Below, one piece after another: positions 12,490 through 23,340 of a stretch of DNA of 64,000 nucleotides. Every line of letters begins with the position of its first letter. Within the stretch, counting starts at the first letter, position 1. The translations under genes and the position numbers were made by a program. Below the pieces are notes generated by a model. It worked only from the letters and a program-made list of their open reading frames with translations, searched no databases and was not told the origin of the DNA. The DNA comes from Epiperipatus broadwayi. Lineage: Eukaryota > Onychophora > Udeonychophora > Euonychophora > Peripatidae. The stretch covers positions 2,854,001 through 2,918,000 of the forward strand of contig JAQFVV010012496.1 in assembly GCA_028023455.1 (NCBI GenBank), in the 5' to 3' direction.

Positions 12490-12960
12490 AGATCTTTTAC
12501 TCTAACATTTAATTCATGTCCCCAATCCAATAACAATACACCCTTACAATTGTAGATTTAGTATTATCACATCCAGTGAGCTGAAGAACACAATCAATGA
12601 TCTTGAAAGAATTTGAGATTATATTTTAAAAATCTTACGAGGCATTCTTAAATAAATTTTTTAATCATGTTACATTGATAGGGATCCATGTATTGCTTCC
12701 ATGCAATAAATTTGGGAGAATAATAGATTCTGTGCCAATACTTCAGTTGAAGTAATTGTATTACCAGATAAAAGACCCTATCTTTTAACTTGTTAAATAC
12801 AACATTAGTACATTGGAATCCATACATCAAATAACCAATTTTAAAATAAAATATTTTATCCAATAATGCATTGGGAAAGAAATATATTTGTATATCTATA
12901 ATCATGTCCAAACATACAATTAAGATATTAATCATTGATCCTTCATCTTCTACATTTCCT
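12490..12960 (-). mobile_element. CR1/L2-like LINE fragment (family X), 3' region
   Basis: The minus strand holds a 95-codon open stretch (12935-12648) with FLVIQLLQLKYWHRIYYSPK and WKQYMDPYQCNMIKKFI, then broken frames. The 12530-12660 part matches 25440-25560: both read a C-S-S-A/I-x-W-(M/V) block and LLLDWG/LLLYWA. This is the C-terminal region after the reverse transcriptase of a non-LTR element. CR1-like is my best guess, not certain. Confidence 0.55.
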
Positions 12961-14035
12961 TTTTTCTCAATCTAAGCACTGGTGGACATCTCTCTTGATT
13001 CAAGAAGGCTATTCTTGATATTGTGTAATTAAGTAGATCCTGTTTAGATTAATGATCATAAAAACAGAGTCTAGTTCATTCTATTATAGTGCCCCAAGAC
13101 TTATCAATGCCATGTAGTGACCATTTGGTGTACATAAATAATAGTGTTATTAGCCAATTTTATTTTAAGAAATGTTTCTCTATTGGGTAAATAGCTAACC
13201 ATAAACTCTGAGATTGTCCAACTTGGGTCACTCTAATAGTAAATAAGTCAATGATGGCTTTGTTTTCATTAAGCTACATTCATTTGAATAGACTGGAATT
13301 TTATTTTTTCACAAAAAACAAACCAACAAAAAAAGTGGTCATATTTAGCACCTCCTTTACTTCTACCACCTATTTATACTCTTCACATGTAACTTGGGTA
13401 GAACATTATTATTAATCAAATGATTGGCTTTGGCGAGGCTAAATGCTATTAAAAAATGAGCAAATTTGATATTCAAATTAAACAAAACAAAACAAAAAAA
13501 TCGTAATTTTATTTAGACAAATATTTCAGCAATAGAATGTGTAATAAGATAAACATTAAAAATACATCCAGCTTAAAAACAAGCCACAAAGCTTACTAAA
13601 AGATATGTGAATATAGAGTCAGTCAGTTTTTTTTTTTTTAAACTAACAGTATACTAAATCAATATATCAATCTAACTGCAACCTTCTTTCAATAAGTTAT
13701 AGAAAGTGCCCATTTAAGGTGTATATGAAGATGGTAAAAAGAATAAGACTATAAAAAAAATGGGGGTTAATTGGAACAATCAATTTTTTTCCCTAATATA
13801 AATAATATTTTATTTTTCTAAATAATTTGTGGCAGAATTTTGGAACTATGTTTGGCAGAACAATTCAGCAATATCATTAATTTAAAAATTATTCCAAAAA
13901 TTTGATCAAAAAAAAACAAAAAAAAAAACGTAGCAATTATAAATAAAATAAACTCAAGCAATGAACCAAAAAAATGATCACCCAGTAGTATTAATATGTG
14001 CTCTCTACAAAAGTTTTGAAAAAAAAATATTAATA
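12961..14035. other. Unannotated intronic DNA
   Basis: No gene recognised. The 76-codon minus frame at 13818-14048 is Phe/Leu/Ile-rich and looks like chance. The text just downstream starts a Jockey-like LINE. Confidence 0.4.
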
Positions 14036-14039
14036 AAAA

Positions 14040-15480
14040 ATTTTGCAATAGTTGAGAATAAGCTTCCTATAAAGCAGGCTGGTTTTAGTCGAGGAAAAGG
14101 CTGTGGTGAAAATGTTTTATCTTTAATAACTTAGCACTAAAAAAAGGTTTTCAAAATAATATATTAAAACACTAGTGTGATCTTTATTGATATGATATCA
14201 GCTTTTTGGAAAAGTAGTTTTCTTCCAGAAATTTCTAAAATTCTTAATTGCAGAGAAAACGTTAATTTACTGGACGAACTGCCCTCCCATCGGAAATTCA
14301 AGTTCACCTATTTTTCAAAAATATTACCAAAGTCACCACTTTCTTTATTTTGCAATAATATCTTATATAAATGCAATTTATCCACTATTTTGAATACTTT
14401 TTAGCAAAAACCTTTTATTGCAACTATATGCATACACAATTACGTTTTGACTGTCCTGCAGTCTTCTTCATAGCCAATTTTACTTTAAATTTTTTAATAC
14501 ATTGGTCAATGATCTTCCCAAAACAGAATGCAGGAAATTTACTTATGCAGTGATGTTATTTTGACTTCCCATCAAAACAATTTTTTCCTGAAAAGTGTCT
14601 CAATTAAAATATGAAAAAATTGGAAAACTCTTTTATTCTTCACCTAATGAAGACAGTAAACTGAATTTTTCATCTTTCAGCGGGGATCAGATATCTAGTA
14701 ATTTGAAAATAAGCTTTTGCAATAATAGTCTAAAAAGCAATATTCTACCCCATAATATTTAAGAGTAACCTTAGATCATAGCCCAACTTATTTTTTTTGT
14801 TTAGCTAAAGTTAGATCAAGTTTAATTTCTAGGAATAATATCCTTGGAAAACTGTCTGGCACTGCTGTGATGTAAATATATTTATGAATAATTGCTGGTG
14901 AATAGTATGCTCTGTTTAGAGACAAAGGTTTACATTAAACTTCTCGATACTAAATTAAATATTATTGTAAATAATAGTACAAGTATAGTCAAGTATTCTC
15001 CTTTGCAATGGCTTCCTGTTCTTTCACATATGTCTCCAACAGATATCAAAAAAGGAGCTTCATGGAAAGTGTTTAAAAAACTATTATCCAAATCAGACTT
15101 TGTCAATAACTTGTGATATAGTTTTATTGCCTAACAATCATCACAAATCATGATCTTCCTTTTGGAGATTCAATTAAGAATCTACATTTGAAGAATTATA
15201 TGTAAAAATTGAAATTCTTATGATGTTCAAAAAAATTTCCTTTTTTCAGATCCAATAATAAAGCCACCTGGATTGATCTTCCTGGATTTAAAACGAGTCT
15301 CATCAATAACTATAGTTATTGTGTTCATCTGTTTCGTAAATGCAATTTATCAATCCCAGACCTATTTAATTGTGAGAAATACAAACTTTGACCACATAGT
15401 TGATGACAATCAATCTAGGATCATAATGGCGGAATTGAAAGATTTGATAAAACTACTGGTGAATCTATATTCTGCTTAGA
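14040..15480 (+). mobile_element. Degraded Jockey-like LINE, reverse transcriptase part
   Basis: Broken plus-strand frames carry ordered motifs of a Jockey-clade reverse transcriptase. They are LPIKQAGFSRGKGCGENV (14064 on), VIFIDMISAFW (RT box A with the first Asp; about 14178), HRKFKF (about 14292), LVNDLPKTECRKFTYA then DVI (about 14504-14556; the YADD box with the first D altered), and QWLPVLSHMSPTDIKKGA (about 15007-15058), a segment typical of the Jockey C-terminus. A family D repeat interrupts it at 14360-14475. Stops and frameshifts make it inactive. Confidence 0.8.
14360..14475 (-). repeat. Family D repeat inserted in the Jockey-like LINE
   Basis: Reverse complement of the 45235-45345 text: GATAAATTGCATTTATATAA, GGTTTTTGCTAAAAAGT, TGTGTATGCATATAG and GAAGAAGACTGCAGGACAGT appear in the same order. 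The hammerhead-like core is mutated here (ATGAAGA, then CAAAAC). It splits the reverse transcriptase between the HRKFKF and NDLPKT motifs, so it inserted after the LINE. Confidence 0.7.
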
Positions 15481-15754
15481 ATTTCTGCAAATTCCTTTAC
15501 GATACTTCATTAATAGTTAAACTGTCAAAAAAAAAAAAAATGTTCCTGCACTAAATAAATAATAGCTTAAATTCTAATTTTTTTTTAAAATTATATATCA
15601 AAATATACATGAAAAGACATAATAACGTATAGATTTTATGCTGAAATAATCATTTTATGAATCAGATTTTTGTTTGAAAGTTTGTGATGACTATATTTTA
15701 TATGTAATTATATATTGGACTATTCCACCATATAATTTTAATAGTTAAACCACT

Positions 15755-15965
15755 AAGTATCACATGATCACCATTCTTTATGCTTACACAAGCTATTTAC
15801 ACAAAGGTAAACTCTCCATATAGTAACACCACTCAGTGCAAGCCAGACTAATCAATGGATGTAGGCACTAGATAGGGATTTTATGCACAAACCTTCATAT
15901 ATCCATCGATTATTCTGGCTTGCACTGAATGGCTCTACTACATGGTGAGTTTTCCCTCTGTGTAA
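15755..15965. repeat. Family B short foldback without the ribozyme core
   Basis: Outer arms ACACAAAGGTAAACTCTCCA and its counterpart GGTGAGTTTTCCCTCTGTGT pair. Inner arms CAGTGCAAGCCAGACTAATC and GATTATTCTGGCTTGCACTG also pair. The centre reads GTAGGCACTAGATAGGGATT, as in long copies, but the CTGATGA...GAAAC section is absent. It looks like an internal deletion derivative. Confidence 0.75.
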
Positions 15966-15984
15966 TTTTAATATTTGAATGTAT

Positions 15985-16178
15985 TTAGTGTAGCTGGTTA
16001 AAGTGTCACTTTAAACCAAGTATACCTAAATCTAAAGGTCCCTGGTTCAACTCCCATGATAATATTGGCACTGATCAGACAGAAAAATCTGAGCAAGACA
16101 GGAGAATAATAGCATTCAAAATGTTGTTCTCTACGTTATTAATAATAGTTGAATAAACTTGAAAAAGAAAAAAAAAAT
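15985..16178 (+). repeat. tRNA-derived SINE
   Basis: A polymerase III type head is visible. An A-box-like TAGCTGGTTAAAG starts at 15991, and a perfect B-box consensus match GGTTCAACTCC lies at 16044-16054. An unrelated body (GGCACTGATCAGACAG and on) and an A-rich tail (about 16156-16178) follow. The A-to-B spacing of about 50 bp is slightly long but tRNA-like. No cloverleaf complete enough for a functional tRNA. The body shares a CTGATCAG-centred motif with the 51.6-kb repeat. Confidence 0.75.
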
Positions 16179-16184
16179 TAACAA

Positions 16185-16740
16185 TATAACTAAACCAGCC
16201 TATGTACCTTGCCTATGGAAAGGCCATCATTATTGTAATAGCTTTCTTTAATTGGTTACTTTAGCAAATTTCAATCATGCATGGTATTACTGTGGAGCCG
16301 CGAACTACATGATGCCAAACTACATGATTTCAATTATAGACTAACCAAAATTAAATGTAAATACTGCACTATAGCACCTATTTTTTTTCTTCACTAAATA
16401 TCCCATTTCAAACATTTTATATACTGTAATCACATTTTATTCATAATTTAAATACTATATCTATTCAGTTCTATACTGTAGTTAAAAGCACATGTACTGA
16501 TTTTTTATCCGAACATTTTTTTCCTTCAAAAAGTTTTATTCCAATACCATATTTTTTTAAATTTGGTTGCTTTAACAAATTACTTCCTTTGCATAAAATG
16601 CTTCATAAAAAAATTACGGTTTACTAATGGCAGAATATTTTTTTTTTCCTTGAAAAATACACCCTCTAACAAAAAAATATTTAACTTGAATATCATGTGA
16701 CACATTATGGATAAAAATTTAGGGATTTTATATATAAGAT
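16185..16740. repeat. Dispersed repeat family C, reverse copy
   Basis: Reverse-oriented match to 9815-10640: GCCTATGGAAAGGCCATCAT, TTTAATTGGTTACTTTAGCA, then ACATGATTTCAATTATAGAC comparable to 10325-10340. TTTTATATATAAGATGATGG stands at the end where the other copies begin. Non-coding. Confidence 0.55.
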
Positions 16741-17031
16741 GATGGGAATAGCACAATGCATAACTATAAATATATTTCCTTCAAATCTTTTTCCCCACCT
16801 ATTTACAAAAAGAAATGAACGGAATATTTTTCATTACACAATAAGGGGATGTTTTGCTGCTTGGGTATTTGAGCACTAGACATGATAGTAGAATTATAAG
16901 TCTAAAATTTATTCTTTAAAAGTGTATTTGCAGCTTAAATACTAATTTTATAATGATAAAAAAGAATCATCATAGTTATTTGATTATATTTCTCAAATAT
17001 TATATTTTATTATTAAAACAAAATGACTTAC
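16741..17031 (-). other. Intron after NAV exon 17032-17130
   Basis: Begins (minus strand) with the donor GTAAGT at 17031-17026. No exon for the following NAV segment was found between here and position 1, so this intron is probably longer than 17 kb, or the next exon was missed. Confidence 0.5.
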
Positions 17032-17130
17032 ATTGGTATTTAACTGTGAGGAAAGGGTAGACACTTTGTCTTGGGCTGCCTCTAACTCTCTCCGTAACTT
17101 ACGGTTTTCATGTGCTTGTTTTTCTTCCAA
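17032..17130 (-). CDS. NAV: Internal exon of a neuron navigator (NAV/unc-53) homologue, coiled coil
   Basis: This 99-bp exon is bordered on the minus strand by TTTTTCAG (acceptor AG at 17132-17131) and GTAAGT (17031-17026). Only one frame is open. It starts on a codon boundary and encodes LEEKQAHENRKLRREL followed by EAAQDKVSTLSSQLNTN, a heptad-like charged helix. I recognise it as the coiled coil of neuron navigators: the vertebrate proteins have E-E-K...K-L-R-R-E-L...S/A-Q-E/D-K-V-x-x-L-x-x-Q-L-x-x-N followed by A-H-L-V. NAV proteins are microtubule plus-end factors with a C-terminal AAA+ domain, acting in cytoskeletal guidance and neurite growth. The match is from memory. Phase 0 at both ends keeps frame with the exon at 38358-38410. 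Confidence 0.85.
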
Positions 17131-17404
17131 CTGAAAAATAAATATGCACATAGTTAATACAGAAATATTATGTATCCAAATATAATATTGAAAAAATATA
17201 TAAAAAATATTAATAAAAAATAATTTAAGTTAGAGGTTTCTCTAGAAATAATGCATATATGAAGTAGAATTGTAACATGTTCTATATGGATTGCTTGACA
17301 AAGAGTATATACTTAATGTATCTATAGTGTGAGAGATTGGTCTGCCTTCTGGATGGCTATGATAGTATTGCAAACATGATATAACTCATTGGAAGCTTTA
17401 GTCA

Positions 17405-17740
17405 CTTCCTGTTCAGTTAAAAATTATTATTTAATTATAAGGTATTTGAATACAAACATTCAAACTTCCTTAGACTATCCATTCTATCTCATACAATGAT
17501 ACACATGACCATACACATGAAAAAGGTTAATATTCTCCAATATATGTATTTCATGCTAAACCAGCACTGATTTTAATCTGGATCAACTGATGAATGCTGG
17601 TTCAGCATGATATACATATATTAGAGATCATTTATCTTTTTCAAATATGTGTAGTCATGTGTATTGGTTGTAGGAGATAGAGTGGTTACTTGAAGGGAGC
17701 TTGAAAGTCTGTGTTCAAATCCCTTATAATTACATCTAAA
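17405..17740. repeat. Family A element as a head-to-head inverted pair
   Basis: The left half (17410-17580) reads on the minus strand and the right half (17581-17735) on the plus strand. The plus half has the hammerhead-like region, GTCATGTGTATTGGTTGTAG, GGGAGCTTGAAAGTCTG and the B-box-like TGTTCAAATCC (17712-17722). The minus half keeps the same order: CATACAATGATACACATGAC and ATGTATTTCATGCTAAACCA on the plus strand. This is the same arrangement as 7140-7520. Confidence 0.8.
17571..17637 (+). ncRNA. Hammerhead ribozyme-like motif, family A copy A3
   Basis: CTGATGA (17587-17593), perfect stem II ATGCTG-GTT-CAGCAT (17594-17608), GAT at 17609-17611 where GAA is expected, stem III ATACATAT (17612-17619), A at 17620 as cleavage-site base and TTAG starting stem I. 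Stem I continues as a longer helix between AATCTGGATCAA and AGATCATTTATC-type text. A single change (A14 to U) in the core should abolish activity. Confidence 0.5.
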
Positions 17741-18260
17741 CTCCAAGCATATAAAATATACTTGCATTCAAATTACTGCTTAATAAAAATATATCATTAT
17801 ATAATCAAAGTAAAGGAATTCATACATACACAGCAAATGTGATATTTAATGAATGATAATCCTAAATTAATGATTTAAATATTTAAAAATAATAAAAAAT
17901 ACAATAATTAAAATTTTATGGCCAAATTACAATAGTTCAGACATAGGACAGAAAAATAATAATAAAAAAAACCCCGATAGGACTGATTTATTAATGCTAA
18001 AATTAAATATCCTTAATATAAATAATATTTATCAAATTTCAATCATTAGAAGCTCAAACTGAAATAAGCAAAATTACTGCTTTAGGAAAAAAAAAAAAAA
18101 AACAGTACAAAGTAATATTTAAAAAAGATTTCAATTAGAATAAAGATAATAAACAAATTAGAACAAAAGCAATAAGCAAAACTCAAGTCACAATTCGGCT
18201 TAATAGATTGAAATAAAAGATAATAACTCAGCATAATATGCTTATATATAAAATATCATA
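17741..18260. other. Unannotated A+T-rich intronic DNA
   Basis: Poly-A tract near 18088-18102; no gene or bounded repeat recognised. Confidence 0.45.
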
Positions 18261-18264
18261 TATT

Positions 18265-18600
18265 CCTTAATTAAACACTTTACAATGCAATGTATAATAT
18301 AAAATAGAATTTATTCTTTCTTGCTTACAGTTTCAACTGTACAACAGTCATCACCAGAGCTACAATATATATATATTAATTGTAATATTTTCATGGATGA
18401 ATTTATAGTATTATTTAGATATTATATTTTTATTACATGGAAGATCCGGAAATAATAGTATGAATATATATATATTTGAATATTGCAGCTCTGATGATGA
18501 CTGCTGAACAGTTGAAACTGTAAGCAAGAAAGAATAAATTCTATTTTATATTATACATTGCATTGTAAAGTGGTTAATTAAGAAGTATATGGTATTTTAT
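18265..18600. repeat. Foldback element with paired hammerhead-like cores
   Basis: Long arms: TTTACAATGCAATGTATAAT on the left pairs with ATTATACATTGCATTGTAAA on the right. TTCTTGCTTACAGTTTCAAC pairs with its reverse complement at 18514-18533. Each arm ends inward in a CTGRTGA, short hairpin, GAAAC unit: CTGATGA-T-GACTG-CTGAA-CAGTT-GAAAC on the plus strand (18490-18517) and CTGGTGA-T-GACTG-TTGTA-CAGTT-GAAAC on the minus strand. No acceptable stem III plus cleavage site was found. Confidence 0.65.
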
Positions 18601-18929
18601 ATATATCAACACATAATAGGATAAGAAATGGAAAGAAATTATATTTCCATAATATATCTAGCTAGCAGAATTAATGACTAACCTATGATTAAGATAAAGA
18701 AATCAATTTTATAAAATTGACAGAATAAACAAGCCAGAAAACTTTTCCATTAAGAGAGGCATTATTCAAAGAACTTATAAGGCAAAAAGTTGTTCTAGCA
18801 TTGTATATAAAAAATCTTAGACATGTAAAATTAGCTTACACAAAGAATATACAATAAAATTTCATGAAATTATAGAAAAATTCAAAATAGCAATTAAGTA
18901 CAAAGACATCGATTTAAAAAAATATATAT

Positions 18930-21640
18930 ATATATACATTTTTTTTTGTCAGCATTAGAAGTTTTTCATAATTTTTCAATCGCTATTGATCCATTACAGG
19001 GTGAAGGTATCTTCAAGTTTGAGTCTATTTCCCCATCTCTAGTTTCTCTTCTCCAGTCATACCAGAAAGCTTCTTTATATCATCAATCCATTCTGCACAT
19101 GGTCCTCTTTCTATATCTTTTACAATCTCTTGGGGATCTGGTTTCAAAATTTTAACTGTCCATCAATTATCATCCTTTATAAAAACAAGGTCTAGGCCAA
19201 CTCCATTTCAGTGCCTTCATTATTTCAATGACATCACTGATATCTGTTTGCCTTTCACACATGTATTTCATTTTCAACATTTTCTTGTTTTTCCTAACAT
19301 TTATCTTTTCATACTTTGTTGAGAGATCTTAAGTCTCAGAAATATTCTTCTGTTAAGTGTCCAAGTCTCAAATCCTTTAACATATTTATTAAAAACCTTT
19401 CTTTTCAAACACAAAGGCACATTTCCTTGAAACACCACATCCAAGTTTAATTCTATGATTAATTTCATCAACTATATTTCCATCTGTATTAATGTTCCGA
19501 CCAAAGCATCTATATCTCTAGCTCTGAAACATTATTTGCAAAAAAAAAAAACAACAACTATATCAGTAAAATCCAAATGATTTAAACAATTTCCATTTAC
19601 TTTTACTTCTTTAGCTCCCTGTTTCATCCACAAAATACTTCTAGTAAACCTGCTGTAAAAAGATTTGGATGTATGGAATCATCTTTGTGCATCTGTCTTA
19701 ATGTTAATATTTCTGGTATCATCATATAATCTAATCATAGCTGTTTTACTTTGATACAAATTTTTCTGAATATGACAAAATTCAGAATCCATATCTTGAT
19801 AATCTAATTTAATCACAGCAGAATATAATCTACAAGTCCTAAGCATAATGGTAACTCATATTCAATAATCCTTTCTATAACTTTTCTCAATACTTGGATG
19901 TGATGTGCTGTGCTAAAACTTCTTTTAAATGCAGTTTGTTCTTTTGATTGATGAGAATCAAGTTCACTGTAGATGAATTGTAATTACTTTAGTAAAGATT
20001 TTTGTGTAGAATTGATGAAAGACTGACAGGTCTATAGTTTCGAATATCTTCTTTGGTGATATCACCTTTCTTAAATGTCAATATTACTACTGCATTCTTC
20101 CAATCATCTGGTACATGTTTATCATTTAGACATTTTCTAGCAATTTTTCTATTTCTTCATCTGATTAAGACATAAATTATAATGAGTCATTATTTCCTGG
20201 AGCTTTACCCTTCTTTAAGGATTTAATTTCATGGTTTGCATCTTTATTTAAAATGCTCGACAATTCAAAATATGTAATAACTGCAGGGGATATTTGTTTT
20301 CTTATTCTTTATTACTACAAAATTCTTTATAGAATTCTTCCCCACATTTCATGAAGTCATCTCTCTTTTTAATAACAGTTCCATCTTTTCTTCTTTATTG
20401 TGGAAATAACTTTTCGATAGCAAAATGTTGTTTTACACTTTTAAGACATTCTCTTCTATAGCTTTACTTGCCAATTCATAGTTATATTATCTTATATTGT
20501 TACACATTTTTCTGTACCATTTACAAAATTCTAGATATTATAATTCTTCTCAATGAGACATTTTTAAAAACTTTCATATTGCTTATTTTCTTCATACATT
20601 CTTTTGTTTCAGTAGAAAATTTAGTGATAAATTGTTATACCAGCATCATAGTTCTTAATAGTATATCAATTATCTTACTGATTTCATTCAAATCCCTTTC
20701 AAATCTGTTAATATTTTAAAATAATCTGTAAGTTCTAATTAAAATTCATTGGCCATATTTCTGAAGATTGTGACTATCAGTTATTAATACTGTCTTTCTT
20801 AAAAGTTTCTGTCTCTTTAGTTTTACATTAATATATATCTGACATCTTGATAATTGATGATCACTTTCTGTGTAAAATCTATTGAAAACACTACAATCTT
20901 GAAATACTTATTTTCTATAAGTTAAAATATAATCCAATCCTGCTATCCCTTCATTTGGATGCTTCCATGTTCATTTAACATTTTTCTCAATGAAAAAAAA
21001 TCATAATATTCAGTTTTTCTGCAAGCTCTACAAGTCTGTGTTTTATCTTATTTCTATTATCATAACCAAATTTGTCCAAAGCACTTTTATCTTTCAATGT
21101 TTGATCAATCCTAGCATTAAAGTATCCCACGACAAATTTAAAATGTTGTTTAGTCAGATGAAAAGTACATTGTACATTCATATAAAAATTTTCTACTTCA
21201 TCATCACAATGAACACTTGTTGTGGCATAATTCTAAATAAGCTGCAATTGATATCTTCTATTAATTTAAATAACTAAACTTGCTACTCTGTCTGATATAC
21301 ACCAATCTCCATAATATTGTTCCATTTTTTTTCATTTATAATGAAATCCACTCCAACTGTTCTTCCAATATTTGTACCATTTCTTTTAGCTTAAACAAAA
21401 TCCAATAATATTTCATTTAATATTGCAGTTCTTTTTCCAATTCATACAATCTTTCTTCACTTGAAAGTGATCTGCAGTTGTAAGTATCTAAATAAAAGGC
21501 TGCCATCAAATAGCAGTCTGGTTTCATAATCAGAGAATTCTTAGTGCTCTTCATTTTCAGTCGCAAAACACTGTCTTGGCTGGTGGCTTTACAACCACCC
21601 AAAAATAAGAACTACAATTTAGTTTTGTCTATCATGATTG
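18930..21640 (-). mobile_element. RTE-like LINE, near full-length but decayed
   Basis: Read on the minus strand. TYNCRSLSSEERLYELEKEL (start of the endonuclease) lies at about 21497-21438, in the open stretch 21602-21417. FNARIDQ...SALDKFGYDNRNKI lies around 21130-21040, matching the FNAKIG and FG.R/N-E blocks of RTE endonuclease. Reverse-transcriptase-like text runs through about 20.5-19.7 kb in broken frames. The 3' part (19.6-18.95 kb) encodes pieces of the C-terminal region, including L-C-L-K-R-K-like text near 19410. It ends near a poly-T/A stretch at 18935. Many stops; inactive. It lies in the same orientation as the host gene. Confidence 0.8.
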
Positions 21641-21839
21641 TAAATATCTAGTAAAATAAAAGTTCATTCATACATACATTGATTCTCCTTAAAACATTCA
21701 CCTGATATTTCAGTTAAAAATTATTAGGCAAATAAGGGGGAAAACCATAAAGTTTCTTGAACCTAAAAAGTCAATAAATTCATTGTACTGGTCAATGCAC
21801 ATTGGTGAGCAACCCATTCATGTTATTTAATATATGAAT

Positions 21840-23080
21840 AATCATATAATAATAACAGCTGCAATGACAGGATCATGAGTGAACATTAGGAATTTTCTCT
21901 GCTCAGTTACTTTCAGTTATTAGAAAACTTCTTTGTTGTCACTTAAAAGATTTAGATTGGAATATGTTAAGCCTTTCTCATATATTTCACTTTTTATCCA
22001 TTATTATTTCCAGGAAGCATATCTTCAAACTTTATTGAGTGATCAGAAATCTCTGTAATGCTTTTCTATCAATTGTCCGAATCTCACGTCCATATGTAAG
22101 AATTAGCAAAATGTAACTATTAAAACCTTCCTTTTTGAACCATACAGATATATTTTCTTTTAATATTGCATTCCATTCAATATTTTATTCATTACATTTT
22201 CATCTGCTTTCACTATCAGTTCAATGCATTTGTATTCATTAACTTTTTTATAGTTCATAATTATCTATCTTCATTTTCTTTTGAGAAAATCCATTGTGTA
22301 TTATTTTGGTCTTTGTAGTATGTATCTTTATTTCTATTTTCTTACTTTCATCTGATAACTCTTGCAACAACTCCTAAAACATGTAAGTATTATTTTACAA
22401 AGACAATTATATCATTTGCAAAATAAGATAATTTAAATAGGATCCATATATTTTTACTAATTTGGCCCCCATTTTAATCTGTAAAATACTTCTTGTGAAA
22501 TTGCTATAAAATTTTTTTGTAGATACGAAACCAATCCAATATGTTGTACACCCTTCACAATTTTAATCTTCTTAGTATCACCATGTAATCTAATGGCTGC
22601 TGTTGCACTTTGATAAATATTCTTCAGAGTATGATAACATCTTGGACCTGTTTCTTGATATCAAAGTCTTTAATCACTATGGGAATATGTTTACAGAATC
22701 AAATGCTTTTCATAATCTCCTTTATCTTTTCTATAATTTTTCTCAAATCCTTGAATGTGATGTATTGTGCTAAAACCACTTACATAAGGCCAGCTTACTT
22801 TTCTTATTGGTTTTTTTGCAGTTGTCTTGGTGAAGACCTAATATGGAATTGGGGTGAGGCTGATAGGTCTTTATTTTCTAATAACCTTTTTTCATCTTTC
22901 TTCTTTCATTCACCTACTACATCTTTATCATTTGAATATTTGGTACATAAAGTTATCAACAATTTCTCTTTCTTTGAGATATGGATAAAAATTCAATCAT
23001 TTCCAGGAACTGTTCATTTCCTCGTAATTTAATTGCACGTTTCATCTCTTCATTTAAATTGAGAATTCAGTACAATTATA
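21840..23080 (-). mobile_element. RTE-like LINE fragment, second copy
   Basis: Colinear with the 3' two thirds of the 18.9-21.6 kb element. Minus-strand KTKIIHNGFSQK (about 22300-22265), EYKCIELIVKADENV-like text near 22230, and a conserved stretch near 22110-22060 (the SYIWT*DSDN region, equal to the YGxETWT block of relatives). Frames are broken throughout. It lies tail-to-head beside the larger copy, so the two arrived separately or by duplication. Confidence 0.7.
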
Positions 23081-23129
23081 AAGGATTATAATACAAAAAA
23101 AAAAAAAATTACATAATCTTTGCATACAC

Positions 23130-23340
23130 AGTTGTTCTAGTTCTTCTCCCCTTATATAAGCTCGAATAATTAATAAATGCCAGATAATACTGTTTAAGAA
23201 ATCTCTATCTTATGTTGTCCTACCAAAATCTCCAGACGACTTTCTTCCATATGGGTTTCATCAGTGAGGAGTTTTTGACTGGATCTAATACACCCGGATT
23301 TTTCAAATCTAATGCGCTTTTCCTCCAGCAATTATCAATT
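23130..23340 (-). repeat. Diverged family B-like repeat with hammerhead-like core
   Basis: Minus strand: AATGCGCTTTTCC and GATCCAGTC...CTCCTCA upstream resemble the family B order (AGATCCTAAG..., GGCTCCTCA). Next come CTGATGA (23264-23258), AACCCATATGGAA, GAA, AGTCGT, C and TGGAG, with the same 13-nt and 6-nt spacings as family B. Stem I CTCCTCA/TGGAG is partly paired; stem II has only two good pairs. CTGATGA and GAAA are both intact. Confidence 0.5.

Noticed and set aside
15985-16062. tRNA gene
   Set aside because: A and B boxes are present but acceptor and anticodon stems do not close, and an unrelated body with an A-rich tail follows; it is a SINE head.
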